Positions 1-10,799 of a stretch of 64,000 nt of DNA are shown here, piece by piece (position 1 is the first letter of the stretch; every line of letters begins with the position of its first letter). Both the position numbers and the translations under genes were made by a program. This stretch comes from Aldrovandia affinis (Eukaryota > Chordata > Actinopteri > Notacanthiformes > Halosauridae), in NCBI GenBank assembly GCA_029706075.1, contig JAINUG010000031.1, positions 1,905,001 through 1,969,000 on the forward strand, read 5' to 3'. The notes under the pieces are model-generated. The model searched no databases. It was not told where the DNA came from and saw nothing but the letters and a program-made list of their open reading frames with translations.

Positions 1-1971
1 CTCTCAGCATTTCAATAAAACACCCGGATAAGAAATGTGATCTTGTTGAAGACTAATTATGCTCACGCATTGCTTCAATACAGCACATGCCATGAAATTC
101 TAATTTCAGCGACGCTTCATGCCGTATCACATGCTATCTCAGATGGAGTGCCATTACTATTCCAATAGCCCCAGACAAGGTAAACCAGTAGCATCAAAAA
201 GGTTGGCCTCTCTGATTTCTCAAGGGCTTGTTATTTTGTACTTTTCAATTCTATTTGATGTCTTGACAAAACAAGATGACACTGGGGAGCAGACATTAAA
301 ATTTGATTTATTTTTTTCTCCCCCCGTCCAACCTGTTCCTACATGGCCAGCTTAATTTCTGACATCGTCTCATTGAAGTCTTCCTTTTTTTCCCACAATT
401 ACTCTTAATTGCCCTGCCACCAGGAGGGAGGGTAGCCTAGTGTTGGGCCTGTTCGCCCCGGATTCTATTGCTGTGTTCCGACCTTTGGCTTTGCGAGAGC
501 ACGTTGACTGCAAAGAGTCTTCATTAAGTCGGAATCAGTGAATTTCAAGATCGTCAGAAGTGCGGCTGATGTGTCCTCATTAGAATATCATTTCCATCCT
601 TTTACTTGGTCATGACGCACAAGAGAAGTTGGCTTCTTGTCTTCTATAAAGCCAGCCTTAACCAGATGTTACGCGATGCGCTCACAGTTTGTGTCTGTAT
701 TTGGAAGCTTGTACTCAGGTTAATGCCAATATCATGCCCCTGTTTTAGAGCTACATCATTTCTGGCGATTTGTCTGGAAACGGAATGACTTGTATTTTGA
801 ATTGTCCTGCGTGTGCGACAGTGTTTAAAGTCTTCTTTTTTTTCTTTTCTTTTTTTTTCGTTATAGAAATGTCTAGATTGTGGCGATACAAAATATTTGT
901 AAAAATGCAACCACAAACAAGCTACAAATTAGTAATAGATAAATTGTTCGCCTCTGTTGTACACCGATACTGGTATTAGTGAAAAAATGAATTGTATTTA
1001 TATGTAAAACAATTATTTAAAAAACATTATTTGTACCCTTTGAATGCAAAATTATTTTATTTGCATATTATATTTGTAAATTAAAGTAGTAAAGCGTGAG
1101 AATGCTTTGGTTATCGCTTACATTTACCTAGTAAAAGTATGTGAAGCAAGTACACTGCATTGTCTGGATAGCAGGTAATTCAACCTTTATACTTCTTCAA
1201 GCCATTAAAGACCTTATATTTTTAAGAGCGGTTTTCACAGTTTCCACTGGCTTTTATAATGATTCTCAGCTCAGCACTAGCCATTTGGATAATAAGAACA
1301 AGAAATTAAATAAACACACAAAGTTGTATAAAATGCAGTTTTTCTGCATTCTGTCAGTTGTGGAATGTCTTTGTTTGAGGTTCACTGAATGAAGTCAGTG
1401 TCTGTGTTGACGATCAACCTCTGAGAAACACTGTTTAAAGTCTGTATCAGACCTGTCACACAGGTAAATAGATTATCTGATGATGAGTGGTTGGAAAGAA
1501 AGTAATGATGAATCAAAATGTCAGTTCTCATATAATAAAATAAAAATGTTATAGACATAAGAATCATGAGATCCCACACTTGTTCCTCGTATTTACATGT
1601 CTGCGATCATTACAGATTTATACCATTTAAGGGTGAACAAAATCTTCCTTTGCCCATTTATTGAAAGACATTACAACAAATATGTTATTGTGATTCTTTC
1701 AGTAAATCATATTGGATTCCTTGTATGAATTTCTACAAATGTAGAAATATACATGACACGTTGTTTGTATGAATTGGCAGAACATGGCTAATTTTACTCG
1801 GCTTGTACAATTTAATGGTGTTTATTAGTCTTAACTATGTTACTTCTTCAGTTGAATGGAATAATTAATCATATTAGACATGTTTTTTCCTGTTGCATTT
1901 TGGGTGCTTCGTTTTTTGTCTTGCTGACGTGTAAAGGACTATTGCCGTGTGTGTGTATATACAGTGTGCAC

Positions 1972-2034
<63 letters not shown>

Positions 2035-4554
2035 GGGTTGGGACCCAGGACAGCAGGCCTGTGCTGGTATATTGCCTACAGTCACATCACAGCTGTGTGG
2101 GAATGTTCCAGGTTTTGAATGTTTATGTACAAGAGGCACCTGGAGCGCGCCACACCTTACTGAAATTCATAAACGTCAGCTATTTCTGGCACGCTCATGC
2201 CCTGCTCTTTTTCTCACATCCACATTGCTGTATAGAATATGCTTGAGTCTCAGATTAACTTTGTTACATCAATCAGGGCTGAATTTAGGTGAAATCTGCT
2301 CTTGTTTAGTTTCTCTTGAAATATCTGACGCGTTTCTGACACAAAATATTGATGTTACAATTCCGTTGTTTCTTTTCCTTTCTTTTTTTTGGTCCTTTTT
2401 CTATTGGCATCGCACGTAGTGTAACACTGGCTGGCTGTTACCAGGAGACAGGGCAGTGTTCTAAATGGGATTTCTCTAAATGAATACCGGCGACCTGTGT
2501 TTTCTTTAAATGAGCATGACACACCAGCCAGGGCAATATTTTTTAGTTAAAGTGCTCCCTCCCGCCCTTCTCCTCAATAGCCCCCTGTCTTTAGCAGATT
2601 TTCAGTCATTCAACACAGGATTAAATGGTAGTAGTTACAATGATCAATAGGTTAAGAACCGTACAATCCCTCTTGCTGCTAATGACCTCAGTAGTAATGG
2701 GTAATAAAATGTGGGCAGTAATAGCCTGCTGCTGCAGCTGTACAATCTGAGGATGTCTAGTGTTAGTTACAGTGTGCGAGAGGGCCACGAGATTGAGAGA
2801 CGCAAGGCACGCTTTGCATGTATACTGTACTGTAGGTGTTTAAAAAGGGTGTGCGTTGAAAGACGAGTTGTTCTCATTTGTAATGCAGCGGTTGGATGTT
2901 TGTGACAATGCGTATTGTATACCGCAGCCCTCTTGTAATATTACGCTGTTTTTGCGGTATTGTATATCAGAGACGTACAAAAAGGGTGATGTAGTGTGTG
3001 TAATTTAATAACGGCAGAGATGGCTAAATAAGGATTGAGTGAACCATTTAGGATAATCCGGTATAAATTAAAATATCCAATTGCATGTAAAATGTATCTA
3101 ATAATTTTGTAAATGACAGTCCAGCAGCACAGAAGTGATGCCGAGTATAAAGTGAAACGCGCGCAGGCTCACGTATGAGTCTTTTGTGAGATGGACTGCC
3201 CGGTTGACCTTCAGAAAACATTTTTAGTTCATCAAAATTAGTGATGCTGAGAAATAAGGACATCAGTGCATAATGACTGTGAAATTAGGAATGGGCCATG
3301 GCTACGCAAATGACAGGACAAGCCATGTGAAAAAGTCAAGATGGACTGCATATTAAGACATAATACAGAGAGAATTAATATTGCATTTTCATTCTCTCCG
3401 TCTCACGATGGAAATGAGAATTGTTAAGTGCCCCAATCCCATATAGAACACAACTGCCTTTTCACAAGGTGGGGGGGGGCGGCCTTTAATCACGTAGTAA
3501 AAATGGCAGGGAATGAAGTTTACAGAGTGCATCAACGTCACGGCCTTGTATCTGACATTACTGCCTTTATATCATCCTGAAGGTACAAGTTATTCAATAT
3601 GTCTCCTTTTTTTCCCCATTTTCTTTTTGTTTAACGTTACATTCCAGCAAAATGAATGAGGTGCCATGCACACGGTCCGTTAGAAAGTACACATCACTTG
3701 CTAAATAGATTCTAAACGGCTAAATTACATTCAAAAGTGCATGAAAAATTCAAAGGGGTGTCGTTAGGTGTGAGCTCGGATACAATTTGGGTAACCTTGG
3801 AGAAGACAGACTGTCATCCTAATGTCCGCTCCGCTATCAGACGAAGACATCAGCCACTGAGACGCGGTGCGCAGGTTCCCCCCGCCAAGATGCCCCAGCG
3901 CGGCGACATGTTAACAGTTGCAAATGTGAAACGTTATCAAGTTCATCTCTGTAGCTGTTTGTCACTAAAATGTCATGGAAAGGAGCTTTTAATGGTATCG
4001 CACATCATCATAGAGACTGGCAGCATCCAGACGCACTCTGAATTCAGAGTTGCCGCAGGAGCAATTAAGGAAGCCAGACAACTGCGGGTCTCTCTCAATG
4101 TCATAACAAATCACTTGTTTTGAAGAGTCATGCACTCACACCTTTTGTTTGAGTTTGTTAGGGTTTCAGATAATTATTTCTCTGCCCCTCTCAGGAATTG
4201 TGTCACACCGCGTGTGCAATACAGCTTTTAAAAATGATTTGTTCTTTAATTACCAATATGTAAAATAACCGTCTTTAGCGAATCCTGCGCTACAACATTC
4301 TCGGTTCCATGTTGACTTAAATATGGTACCTTTATCCACAACCCGGCCTTACATGTACAGAAACAAGGCAGAAAGCTCAAATGTTCTGAGCTGGGGAAAG
4401 TATCAAAATGCATGACATTACACCCTGGGCTCCTCTCAACGATAATAGGTGGTGTCCTTTTCTGTGGAGTGCTCTTTGCTCGAAAGGCGAGTCCTGGAGC
4501 TGTTCAGTCGCCTCAGGGCTATTTCGAGTCTGGCGGTCTTGTGGCATCACAGCT
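1..4554. other. Upstream foxp1 intron, unremarkable part
   Basis: This is the left part of the intron that precedes the first visible foxp1 exon. I found no FOXP1 N-terminal exon here: there is no glutamine-rich coding stretch joined to a good splice donor. It contains a (TG)n microsatellite at 1975-2030, scattered T and A runs and a G run near 3470. Open frames here are short, lack recognisable motifs and look like chance. The DNA is AT-rich and could hold regulatory elements, but nothing can be named from sequence alone. Confidence 0.6.
1975..2030. repeat. (TG)n microsatellite
   Basis: This is an uninterrupted run of about 28 TG dinucleotides within the upstream intron. It creates artificial open frames of repeated Cys-Val on the + strand and Thr-His on the - strand, which are not genes. 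Confidence 0.97.
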
Positions 4555-4708
4555 TCAGGTACTTGTGTCAGTTGCTGTGATGATACTTCAGACAATTTCT
4601 GCCATTGTGAGTGGGTTAGGCGATGTTACTGTCGCAGCATTGCTCACCATGACGGTTGAGCGACAGACTGGGCTTTTGAGCTTGTTTTCTCTCTGTCTCA
4701 TTGTAGGT

Positions 4709-4745
4709 TTCAGTATCGGTGCCTATGATGACTCTTCATCTGACT
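4709..4745 (+). pseudogene. Degenerate copy of the foxp1 exon start at 10957
   Basis: A pyrimidine-rich tract ends in 'cattgtag' at about 4708. It is followed by about 26 bases that match the start of the exon at 10957 at 22 positions, encoding V-S-V-S-V-P-M-M against V-P-V-S-V-A-M-M. Beyond this the match is lost, and a Gypsy LTR begins at 4759. A weaker copy, about 25 of 33 bases, starts near 4561 after 'cttcag'. I infer old duplications of the acceptor region rather than live exons, because the frame ends in a stop within a few codons and the rest of the glutamine-rich exon is absent. Confidence 0.5.
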
Positions 4746-4758
4746 GATTTCATGATGT

Positions 4759-4992
4759 TGAAGTGTTTGTAACACAAACACAAATTTTCATTAGTTTTTC
4801 GGTACAGAGAAATCCGAAGCCGCTTTATTCTCTCCCATTGCACTGGGCACACTGAAGAAGCGCACGAGGGTCGCAGCCCTCTACGTCATCACTCGTCGCA
4901 GCCTTAAAGGGAACGTAAGGCTGCGGTCACTGTGAGAAGGGAATAACGGTTTGCTGAATTATGTCTCCTTCTTTGTGTGCCTAATTGCCACA
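4759..4992 (-). mobile_element. Gypsy LTR, copy a (3' LTR of the minus-strand element)
   Basis: A 234-bp repeat starts TGAAGTGTTTGTAACACAAA and ends GCCACA, so it has the TG...CA ends expected of an LTR. Near-identical copies occur at 8882-9109 and 9538-9769, and a truncated one at 7641. On the minus strand its inner edge is preceded by a G-rich polypurine-like run (near 4998-5008), as expected upstream of a 3' LTR. Confidence 0.8.
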
Positions 4993-7640
4993 TACGTCCC
5001 CCCAGAATTAGCAAAAACTGGTATTGCAAACGGCTAGGAACCCAGATTGCGCGTCCAAACCGATTCCAGGGATCCTGGGAAGGAGCAGGTGAGGGTGCCG
5101 AACCCTCAGTCGGTGGGTTCGGAGGCTTGGCAGTCGGGGGTGACCCAGGTCTTGGTGAGCGGGCTTGAGATGGTCCACGGAGACGTCGTCAGGTTTACCC
5201 TCGATGTCGAAGACGAAGGTTTAATTGCCTGGCTCCAGGAAACGGAAAAGGCCACTGTATGGTGGTTGCAGCGGGCTTTGGTGTGCATTGTGCCTGACGA
5301 AAACGAACTCCGCTGCGTAAAGGTTACCTGGGACCCGGGACTGGGGCAGGCCATGACGGGAAGTGGACACTGGCACGAAAGCCTCTGCTCTGCTCAGGTG
5401 GGTGGAGTGCTGGAGGGATGCAGACCAGGGCACGGAGGCATTGGGGATGAAGTCTCGGGGCACGCGGAGCGGCTGTCCGTACACCAGCTCTGCAGAAGAA
5501 GACTGAAGGTCCTCTTTCAGAGCCGTCCTGATCCCCAGCAGCACCCACGGTAGCCGATCGCACCAGCTGTCATCCTTGAGGCTGGCTCTGTCATCTCTGT
5601 TGCTGGCGAGCAGACCACAGCTCAGCTATGGCGGAAGGACAATGACTTGTGGTCAACAAACACCGTGAAAGGGCGACCCTCCAGCAAGAACCGGAAATGG
5701 CAGACAGCAAGGTAGAGGCTAAGGAGTTCATGGTCGAACTTGCTGTATTTCTGCTTGTTGCGGTGGAGCTGTCGGCTGAAGAAGGCAATTGGGCACCAGA
5801 CACCACCGACCAGCTGCTTGTGGACCACACTGACGGTGTAATCTGATGCATCGGTCGTGAGCACTATCGGTGAGTGGATGCGCCAGCATGGTTGTGGTTG
5901 CCAGGGCCTGCTTGGCGTCCACGAAGGCCTTGGCTATGTCTGCCGACCAGTCAATAGCGTGGTTAGGAGCCTTGCCCTTAAGGGGCCGAACAGTATGGGG
6001 GACGAAACAGTGATAGAAGTTCACCAACCCCAAGAACTTCTGGAGAGCCTTAGTCATGCGGGCCACAGGAAATCCGACACGGTGGCTACCTTCAACGTTA
6101 GAGGTATCGGCCCATCCTTGGCGATGTGGTGCCCGAGGAAATCGATGGACGGCAGCCCGAACTGGCGCTTCGCCGGGTTCACAATGAGGCCGTGCTGGTT
6201 GAGGCAGTCGAAGAGGATCCACAGGTGGGACGGGTGTTCCTCTTTGCAGTCACTGGCGACGAGGATGTCATCCAGGTAGGGGAAAAGGAACGTGAGGTCC
6301 CTCAGCACTGAATCCATCCGGCACTGGAACACCTGAGGCCGATCGGCATGGGCAGAAACTCAAACAGCCCGAAGGGGGTAATGACAGCCATCTTGAGGAC
6401 ATCCTCCAGGTGGACCGGCACCTGATGATAGCCCCAGACTAGATCCACTTTGGAGAAGATGACCTTACCAGCCAGCTGGGCCGAAAAATCCTGCATGTTT
6501 GGGACTGGATACCGGTAGGGGGTAGTGACATCATTGAGGCGGCAGTAGTCCCCGCACAGCCAGCAACCTCCATCAGGCTTCAGCACCATGTGCACCTTGG
6601 CGTTGACGAATCAGCGGTTTTTCACATCCACCAACAGGCCATTGGCGCGGAGATAATCAGCACCCAGCAAAGGCTTAGCCACTTTTGCCATGACAAAATC
6701 CCAGGTGAACTGCTGCCCGTGGAAGCATAATGCCACGCGCCGTTTGCCATAGGTCTGTATCATGCTACTGATGGCGGCCTCCAGCGGAGGCTCCCTGTCC
6801 GGATGTCAATGGGTGACGCAGGCAACACGCTCAACTGTGTTGCACAGGAACCGCCATCCAGACAGGGTATCTGTGTTGAAGAGCAGGCTGCCCGCATCGC
6901 TAAAACTCGCAGTAGCCACTGAGAGCCGTCCCCCTGCGTTTCCTGGTCCGCTGAAGCTGCCTGGTCTGCGGCATTTCCTGGCTTCTGCGCCGAACTGCAC
7001 ATAGTAAAAAACAGCCTGGAAACTTCCTGGTACTGGACTGTGGGCTTGGTCCGTGCAGTGATGTTGCTGACTGGCTCAATGGAGGCAGTAAACGGTGTGG
7101 CTACAGTAAAGCTCGGTGCAGCGAAGTGAAATGTATCTGCCTCCTTAGCTAAGTCGCGAAAATCTTTAATGGGTGTGTTAGCTAAGGCTGACCTAACTTG
7201 TTCTGGTAGCTGGCGTAAGAACAGCCTCTAAAAATGAAACAAAGCCTGTGGCCGCCCAAGAGCGCTAGCATGTGGTCCATTAATTCCGAAGGCTTTGACT
7301 CACCGAGGCCGGGCAAGGAAAGAAGCTGTCTGGCGCACTCAGATTCAGTCAGCTCAAACTTTTCAGGAGGCGAGTTTTTAACGTTGGGTATTTGTTGTGT
7401 GCTGGGGGATCCTCGAGCAGGCTCACGATCCTGGTCGCGGTGGAGCTGCTGAGCGAAGCGACGACATAATAGTACTGCGTCTCATCTGGACTGATATCCC
7501 GCAAAGCGAACAGTGCCTCGGCTTGTATGAACCACGTTGCTGCATTTTGTTCCGCAAACTCCTGCAGTTTCAGCTAGACTGCGTTAGTCGACATGTCGGA
7601 GAGTAACTCTGGAATCGTCCAAGAGCATTGGGGTCACCAA
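4993..7640 (-). pseudogene. Broken Gypsy (Ty3-like) retrotransposon, gag-pol remains
   Basis: Read on the minus strand, this internal region holds collinear pieces of a fish-type Gypsy element. There is a gag start near 7594 ('MSTNAV' then an in-frame stop), and protease-end sequence near 6610-6700 ('LGADYLRANGLL'). Reverse transcriptase runs at about 6595-6054 ('YRYPVPNMQDFSAQLAG', 'FPYLDDILVASDCKEE', 'IDFLGHHIAKDG'). The RNase H part of pol is at about 5864-5622 ('TTDASDYTV', 'LAVCHFRFLLEGRPFTVFVDHKSL'), and an integrase C-terminal piece is at 5544-5221 ('ELVYGQPLRVP'). Most of the RNase H end and integrase core is missing near 5590, and part of pol before RT is missing. Frameshifts and stops make it non-functional. 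The primer binding site side is at 7629-7640, next to the truncated 5' LTR. Confidence 0.85.
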
Positions 7641-7690
7641 TGAAGTGTTTGTAACACAAACGCAAACTTTCATAACTTTTTTTTTTTTTT
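7641..7690 (-). mobile_element. Truncated Gypsy 5' LTR, copy b
   Basis: The first ~38 bases match the LTR copies at 4759, 8882 and 9538, then dissolve into a T-run and the 74-bp tandem repeat. The adjoining sequence 'ggggtcaccaa' is, on the minus strand, the likely primer binding site TTGGTGACCCC followed by the gag leader. This marks it as the 5' LTR end of the minus-strand element. Confidence 0.75.
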
Positions 7691-7699
7691 TTTTTTTTG

Positions 7700-8119
7700 G
7701 CACTAGGTTCCAGTGTCAGTGGTTGTCAGTAGCTCGGTTTATGACAGAATTATCTCTCATTCTCTCTCAGTTGGTGCTAGTTTCCAGTGTCGGTGTCTGT
7801 CAGTAGCTCGGTTTATGACATAATTCTCTTATTCATTCTCTTTGTTGGCACTAGGTTCCAGTGTCTGTGGCTGTCAGTAGCTCAGTTTATGACAGAATTC
7901 TCTCATTCATCCTCTCTGTTGGCGCTAGGTTCCAGTGTCTGTGGCTGTCAGTAGCTCAGTTTTTGACATAATTCTCTCATTCATTCTCTCTCAGTTGGTG
8001 CTAGGTTCCAGTGTCAGTGGCTGTCGTCAGTAGCTCAGTTTATGACAGAATTCTCTCTCTCATTCTGTCTCTGTTGGTGCTAGGTTCCAGTGTCAGTGGC
8101 TGTCAATAGCTCGGTGGAG
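7700..8119 (+). repeat. ~74-bp minisatellite carrying copies of the foxp1 exon acceptor (block 1, six units)
   Basis: Six tandem units of roughly 70-80 bp are present. Each contains a CT-rich stretch, then 'ggtgctag' or 'ggcactag', then GTTCCAGTGTCAGTGGCT or a close variant, then GTCAGTAGCTCGGTTTATGAC. The bases after the 'tag' are the first 18 bases of the coding exon that starts at 10957. The last unit runs directly into Gypsy pol sequence at about 8120. Further units lie at about 9200-9410 and 10830-10956. Confidence 0.85.
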
Positions 8120-8880
8120 ATGTCGCACAAGAGCGAGGCGCCGGCGCCATCGAAAGAGACATCGGCCAGCTGAAGGCTTGTGGAGGCCGTCCTATAGGTC
8201 TGGACCTCCGGGTCAGAGGCCTGGTCGGAGGCCAAGCGGGCATAATCGATGCCCAGGTGGACCGCATTGACCATGGCTCTGACGACGTCGCTTTTCCCTG
8301 CAACGTGCTGGACGTCCATGGTGAATTCCGAGATGTAGGTGAGGTGACGTTGCTGGCAGGCAGACCACAGCTCCGCTATCTTGGACATGGCGAAAGGCTA
8401 ATGACTTGTGGTCAATGAACTCCGTGAACGGGTGGCCCTCCAGCAGGAACCGGAAGTGGCAGACAGCAAGGGTAGAGGTTAAGGAGTTTGTGGTTGAACT
8501 TGCTGTATTGCTGTGGGGCCACGGGAAATCCGCCACGGCGGCTACCTTGGACGGTAGAGGTATCGCCCCATCCTTGGTGATGTGGTGCCCGAGGAAATTG
8601 ATGGACGGCAGCACGAACCTGCACTTCACCGGGTTCACAATGAGACCGTGCTGGTTTAGGCAGTCAAAGAGGATCTGGGGGTGGGACAGGTGTTCCTCTT
8701 TGCAGTCACTGGCAATGAGGATGTTGTCCAGGTAGATGAAAAGGAACGTGAGGTCCCTCAGCACTGACTCCATCAGGCGTTGGAACACTTGCGCTGCATT
8801 TTTTAAGCCGAAGGGCATGCGCAGAAACTCACACAGCCCGAAGGGGGTAATGACAGCCATCTTGGGCATCGGGGTCACCA
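8080..8880 (-). pseudogene. Second Gypsy pol fragment
   Basis: On the minus strand this encodes a reverse transcriptase stretch ('MAVITPFGLCEF', 'FLFIYLDNILIASDCKEEH', 'INFLGHHITKDG'), then after a deletion an RNase H piece ('CHFRFLLEGHPFTEFIDHK'), and then 'VHLGIDYARLASDQ', which normally follows RNase H. The aspartate pair of the RT active site reads Y-L-D-N instead of Y-L-D-D. The upstream part of the element is gone: RT begins straight after the primer-binding-site side of LTR copy c at 8882. It is a dead, internally deleted copy. Confidence 0.8.
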
Positions 8881-8881
8881 A

Positions 8882-9109
8882 TGAAGCGTTTGCAACACAA
8901 ACGCAAACTTTCATAATTTTTTCGGTACAGAGAAAGCTGCTTTATTCTCTCTCATTGCACTGGGCACACTGAAGAAGCACACGAGGGTCGCAGCCCTCTA
9001 CGTCATCACTCGTCACAGCCTTAAAGGGAACGTAAGGCTGTGGTCACTGTGAGAAGGCAATAACAGTTTTCTGAATCATGTCTCATTCTTTGTGTGCCTA
9101 ATCACCACA
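8882..9109 (-). mobile_element. Gypsy LTR, copy c
   Basis: This is a 228-bp copy of the same LTR, TG...CA ended. It is flanked on the low side by 'ggggtcaccaa' (primer binding site side on the minus strand) and on the high side by 'atgtaattg', the same flank seen after copy d. The shared flank shows that copies c and d arose by duplication of one locus and not by two insertions. Confidence 0.8.
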
Positions 9110-9409
9110 ATGTAATTGTCTTTCTTTCCTAGTGTGTCTATCATAGTCTGCCTGTATAACCCCTTCAATAGGTTTATGATAGTATTCTCTTTATTCTGGT
9201 ATTGTTCGAATGTCAGTGGCTGTCAGTAGCTCAGTTTATGACAGAATTCTCTCTCTCATTCATTCTCTCTGTTGGTGCTAGGTTCCAGTGTAAGTGGTTG
9301 TCAGTAGCTCAGTTTATGACAGAATTCTCTCATTCATTCTCTCTCATTCATTCTCTCTGTTGGTGCTAGGTTTTAGTGTCAGTGGCTGTCAGTAGCTCAG
9401 TTTATGACT
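9110..9409 (+). repeat. LTR flank plus minisatellite block 2 (three units)
   Basis: The flank 'tctatcatagtctgcctgta' lies at about 9136-9158. It is followed by three units of the same 74-bp minisatellite; two of them keep the acceptor-like 'ggtgctag|GTT' and the third has lost it. The final unit stops at a junction with Gypsy gag sequence near 9410. Confidence 0.8.
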
Positions 9410-9537
9410 GTGCCTCGGCTTGTATGAACCATGTTGTTGCATTTTGTTCCCAAAACTCTTTCAATTTCAGTGAGTCTGCGTTAGTCGACATGTCGGAGAG
9501 TAACTCTGGAATTGTCCAAGAGCGTCAGGGTCACTAA
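9410..9537 (-). pseudogene. Gypsy gag N-terminal fragment
   Basis: On the minus strand a gag start reads M-S-T-N-A-D-S-L-K-L-K-E-F and continues to 'FIQAEA' before breaking off at the minisatellite. It is adjacent to LTR copy d in the order LTR - leader - gag, as expected for the 5' end of a minus-strand element. Unlike the copy near 7594 it lacks the early stop. Confidence 0.7.
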
Positions 9538-9769
9538 TGAAGTGTTTGTAACACAAATGCGAGCTTTCATTATTTTTTCGGTACGTAGAAAGCCGAAGCT
9601 GCTTTATTCTCTCTCATTGCACTGGGAACACTGAAGAAGCACACGAGGGTCACAGCCCTCTACGTCATCACTCGTCACAGCCTTAAAGGGAACGTAAGGC
9701 TGCGGTCACTGAGAAGGCAATAACGGTTTGCTGAATTATGTCTCATTCTTTGTGTGCCTAATCGCCACA
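9538..9769 (-). mobile_element. Gypsy LTR, copy d
   Basis: A 232-bp LTR copy with TG...CA ends. The flank beyond 9770 is nearly the same as that beyond copy c until it is interrupted at 9805 by a Tc1-like transposon. Confidence 0.8.
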
Positions 9770-9805
9770 ATGTAATTGCCTTTCTCTCCTAGTGTGTCTA
9801 TCATA

Positions 9806-10786
9806 CACTCAGTGAACACTTTATTAGGTACACCTTTCTAGTACTTGGTAGGATCCCCCTTTGCCCCCAGAACAGCCTGAATTCTTCATGGTATGGATTC
9901 AACAAGGTGCTGGAAACATTCCTCAGAGATTTTAGTCCATGTTGACATGATAGCATCACGCAAATTTGTCAGCTGCACATTCATGTTGCTAATCTCCCGG
10001 TCCACCAAAATGATGCTCAATTGGTATTAAGGGGCCTAATGTGTGCCAAGAAAACATTCCCCGCACCATTACACCACCACCACCAGCCTGAACCGTTGAC
10101 ACAAGGCAGGATGGATGCATGGATTCATGTTGTTTACACCAAATTCTGACCCTACCATCTGCATGTCACAGCAGAAATCGAGATTCGTCAGGCCAGGCAA
10201 CGTTTTTCCAATCTTCAACTGTCCAGTTTTGGTGAGCTTGTGCCCACTGTAGCCTCACTTTCCTGTTCTTAGCTGACAGGAGTGGAACCCGGTGTGGTCT
10301 TCTGCTGCTGTAGCCCATCCACTTCAAGGTTCGACCAGTTGTGCATTCAGAGATGCTCTTCTGCATACCACTGTTGTAACGTGTGGTTATTTGAGTTACT
10401 GTCGTCTTCCTGTCAGCTTGAACCAGTCTGGCCATTCTCCTCTGACCTCTCTCATTAACAAGGAGTTTTTGCCCACTGAACTGCCGCTCACTAAATGTTT
10501 TTTGTTTTTCGCACCATTCTCTGTAAGCTCTAGAGACTGTTGTGTGTGAAAATCCCATGAGATCAGCAGTTTCTGAGATACTCATACCACCCCGTCTGGC
10601 ACCAACAATCATTCCACGGTCAAAGTCACTTAGATCACATTTCTTCCCCATTTTTGGTCTGAGCAGCAACTGAACCTCTTGACCATGTCTGCATGCTTTT
10701 ATGCATTGAGTTGCTGCCACATGATTGGCTGATTAGATAATTGCATTAACGTGTACAGGTGTACCTAATAAAGTGGCCACTGAGTG
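9806..10786 (-). mobile_element. Tc1/mariner-type DNA transposon with both termini
   Basis: The ends are inverted: CACTCAGTGAACACTTTATT on the left and AATAAAGTGGCCACTGAGTG on the right. The element sits between TA dinucleotides at 9804-9805 and 10787-10788, the normal target duplication of this superfamily. A related unoccupied copy of the site exists in this window at about 9131-9160. The interior encodes a transposase relic on the minus strand. Total length is 981 bp, shorter than an intact ~1.6-kb Tc1 element, so it is internally deleted. Confidence 0.93.
10166..10720 (-). pseudogene. Tc1-like transposase, N-terminal part
   Basis: A 184-residue open frame on the minus strand has the bipartite helix-turn-helix DNA-binding region of Tc1 transposases ('SDFDRGMIVGARRGGMSISE', 'DLMGFSHTTVSRAYREW'). 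It reaches the first catalytic aspartate in 'WPDESRF'. Downstream the frame is broken by stops, and the region that should hold the second aspartate and the final acidic residue is deleted. The protein cannot be an active transposase. Confidence 0.88.
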
Positions 10787-10799
10787 TAGTCTGCCTGTG

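Noticed and set aside
4412-4747. 111-codon open frame with hydrophobic stretches, possibly a small membrane protein
   Set aside because: No family resemblance, no splice or promoter support, and the same DNA carries decayed copies of the foxp1 exon start. The hydrophobicity follows from T-rich sequence.
5047-5553. 168-codon + strand open frame
   Set aside because: It is the antisense shadow of the minus-strand Gypsy integrase fragment, which carries the recognisable 'ELVYGQPLRVP' motif.
6571-6600. RE1/NRSE-like sequence 'cttcagcaccatgtgcacc'
   Set aside because: It lies in Gypsy reverse transcriptase codons (M-V-L-K-P-D) and lacks the second half of the REST motif.
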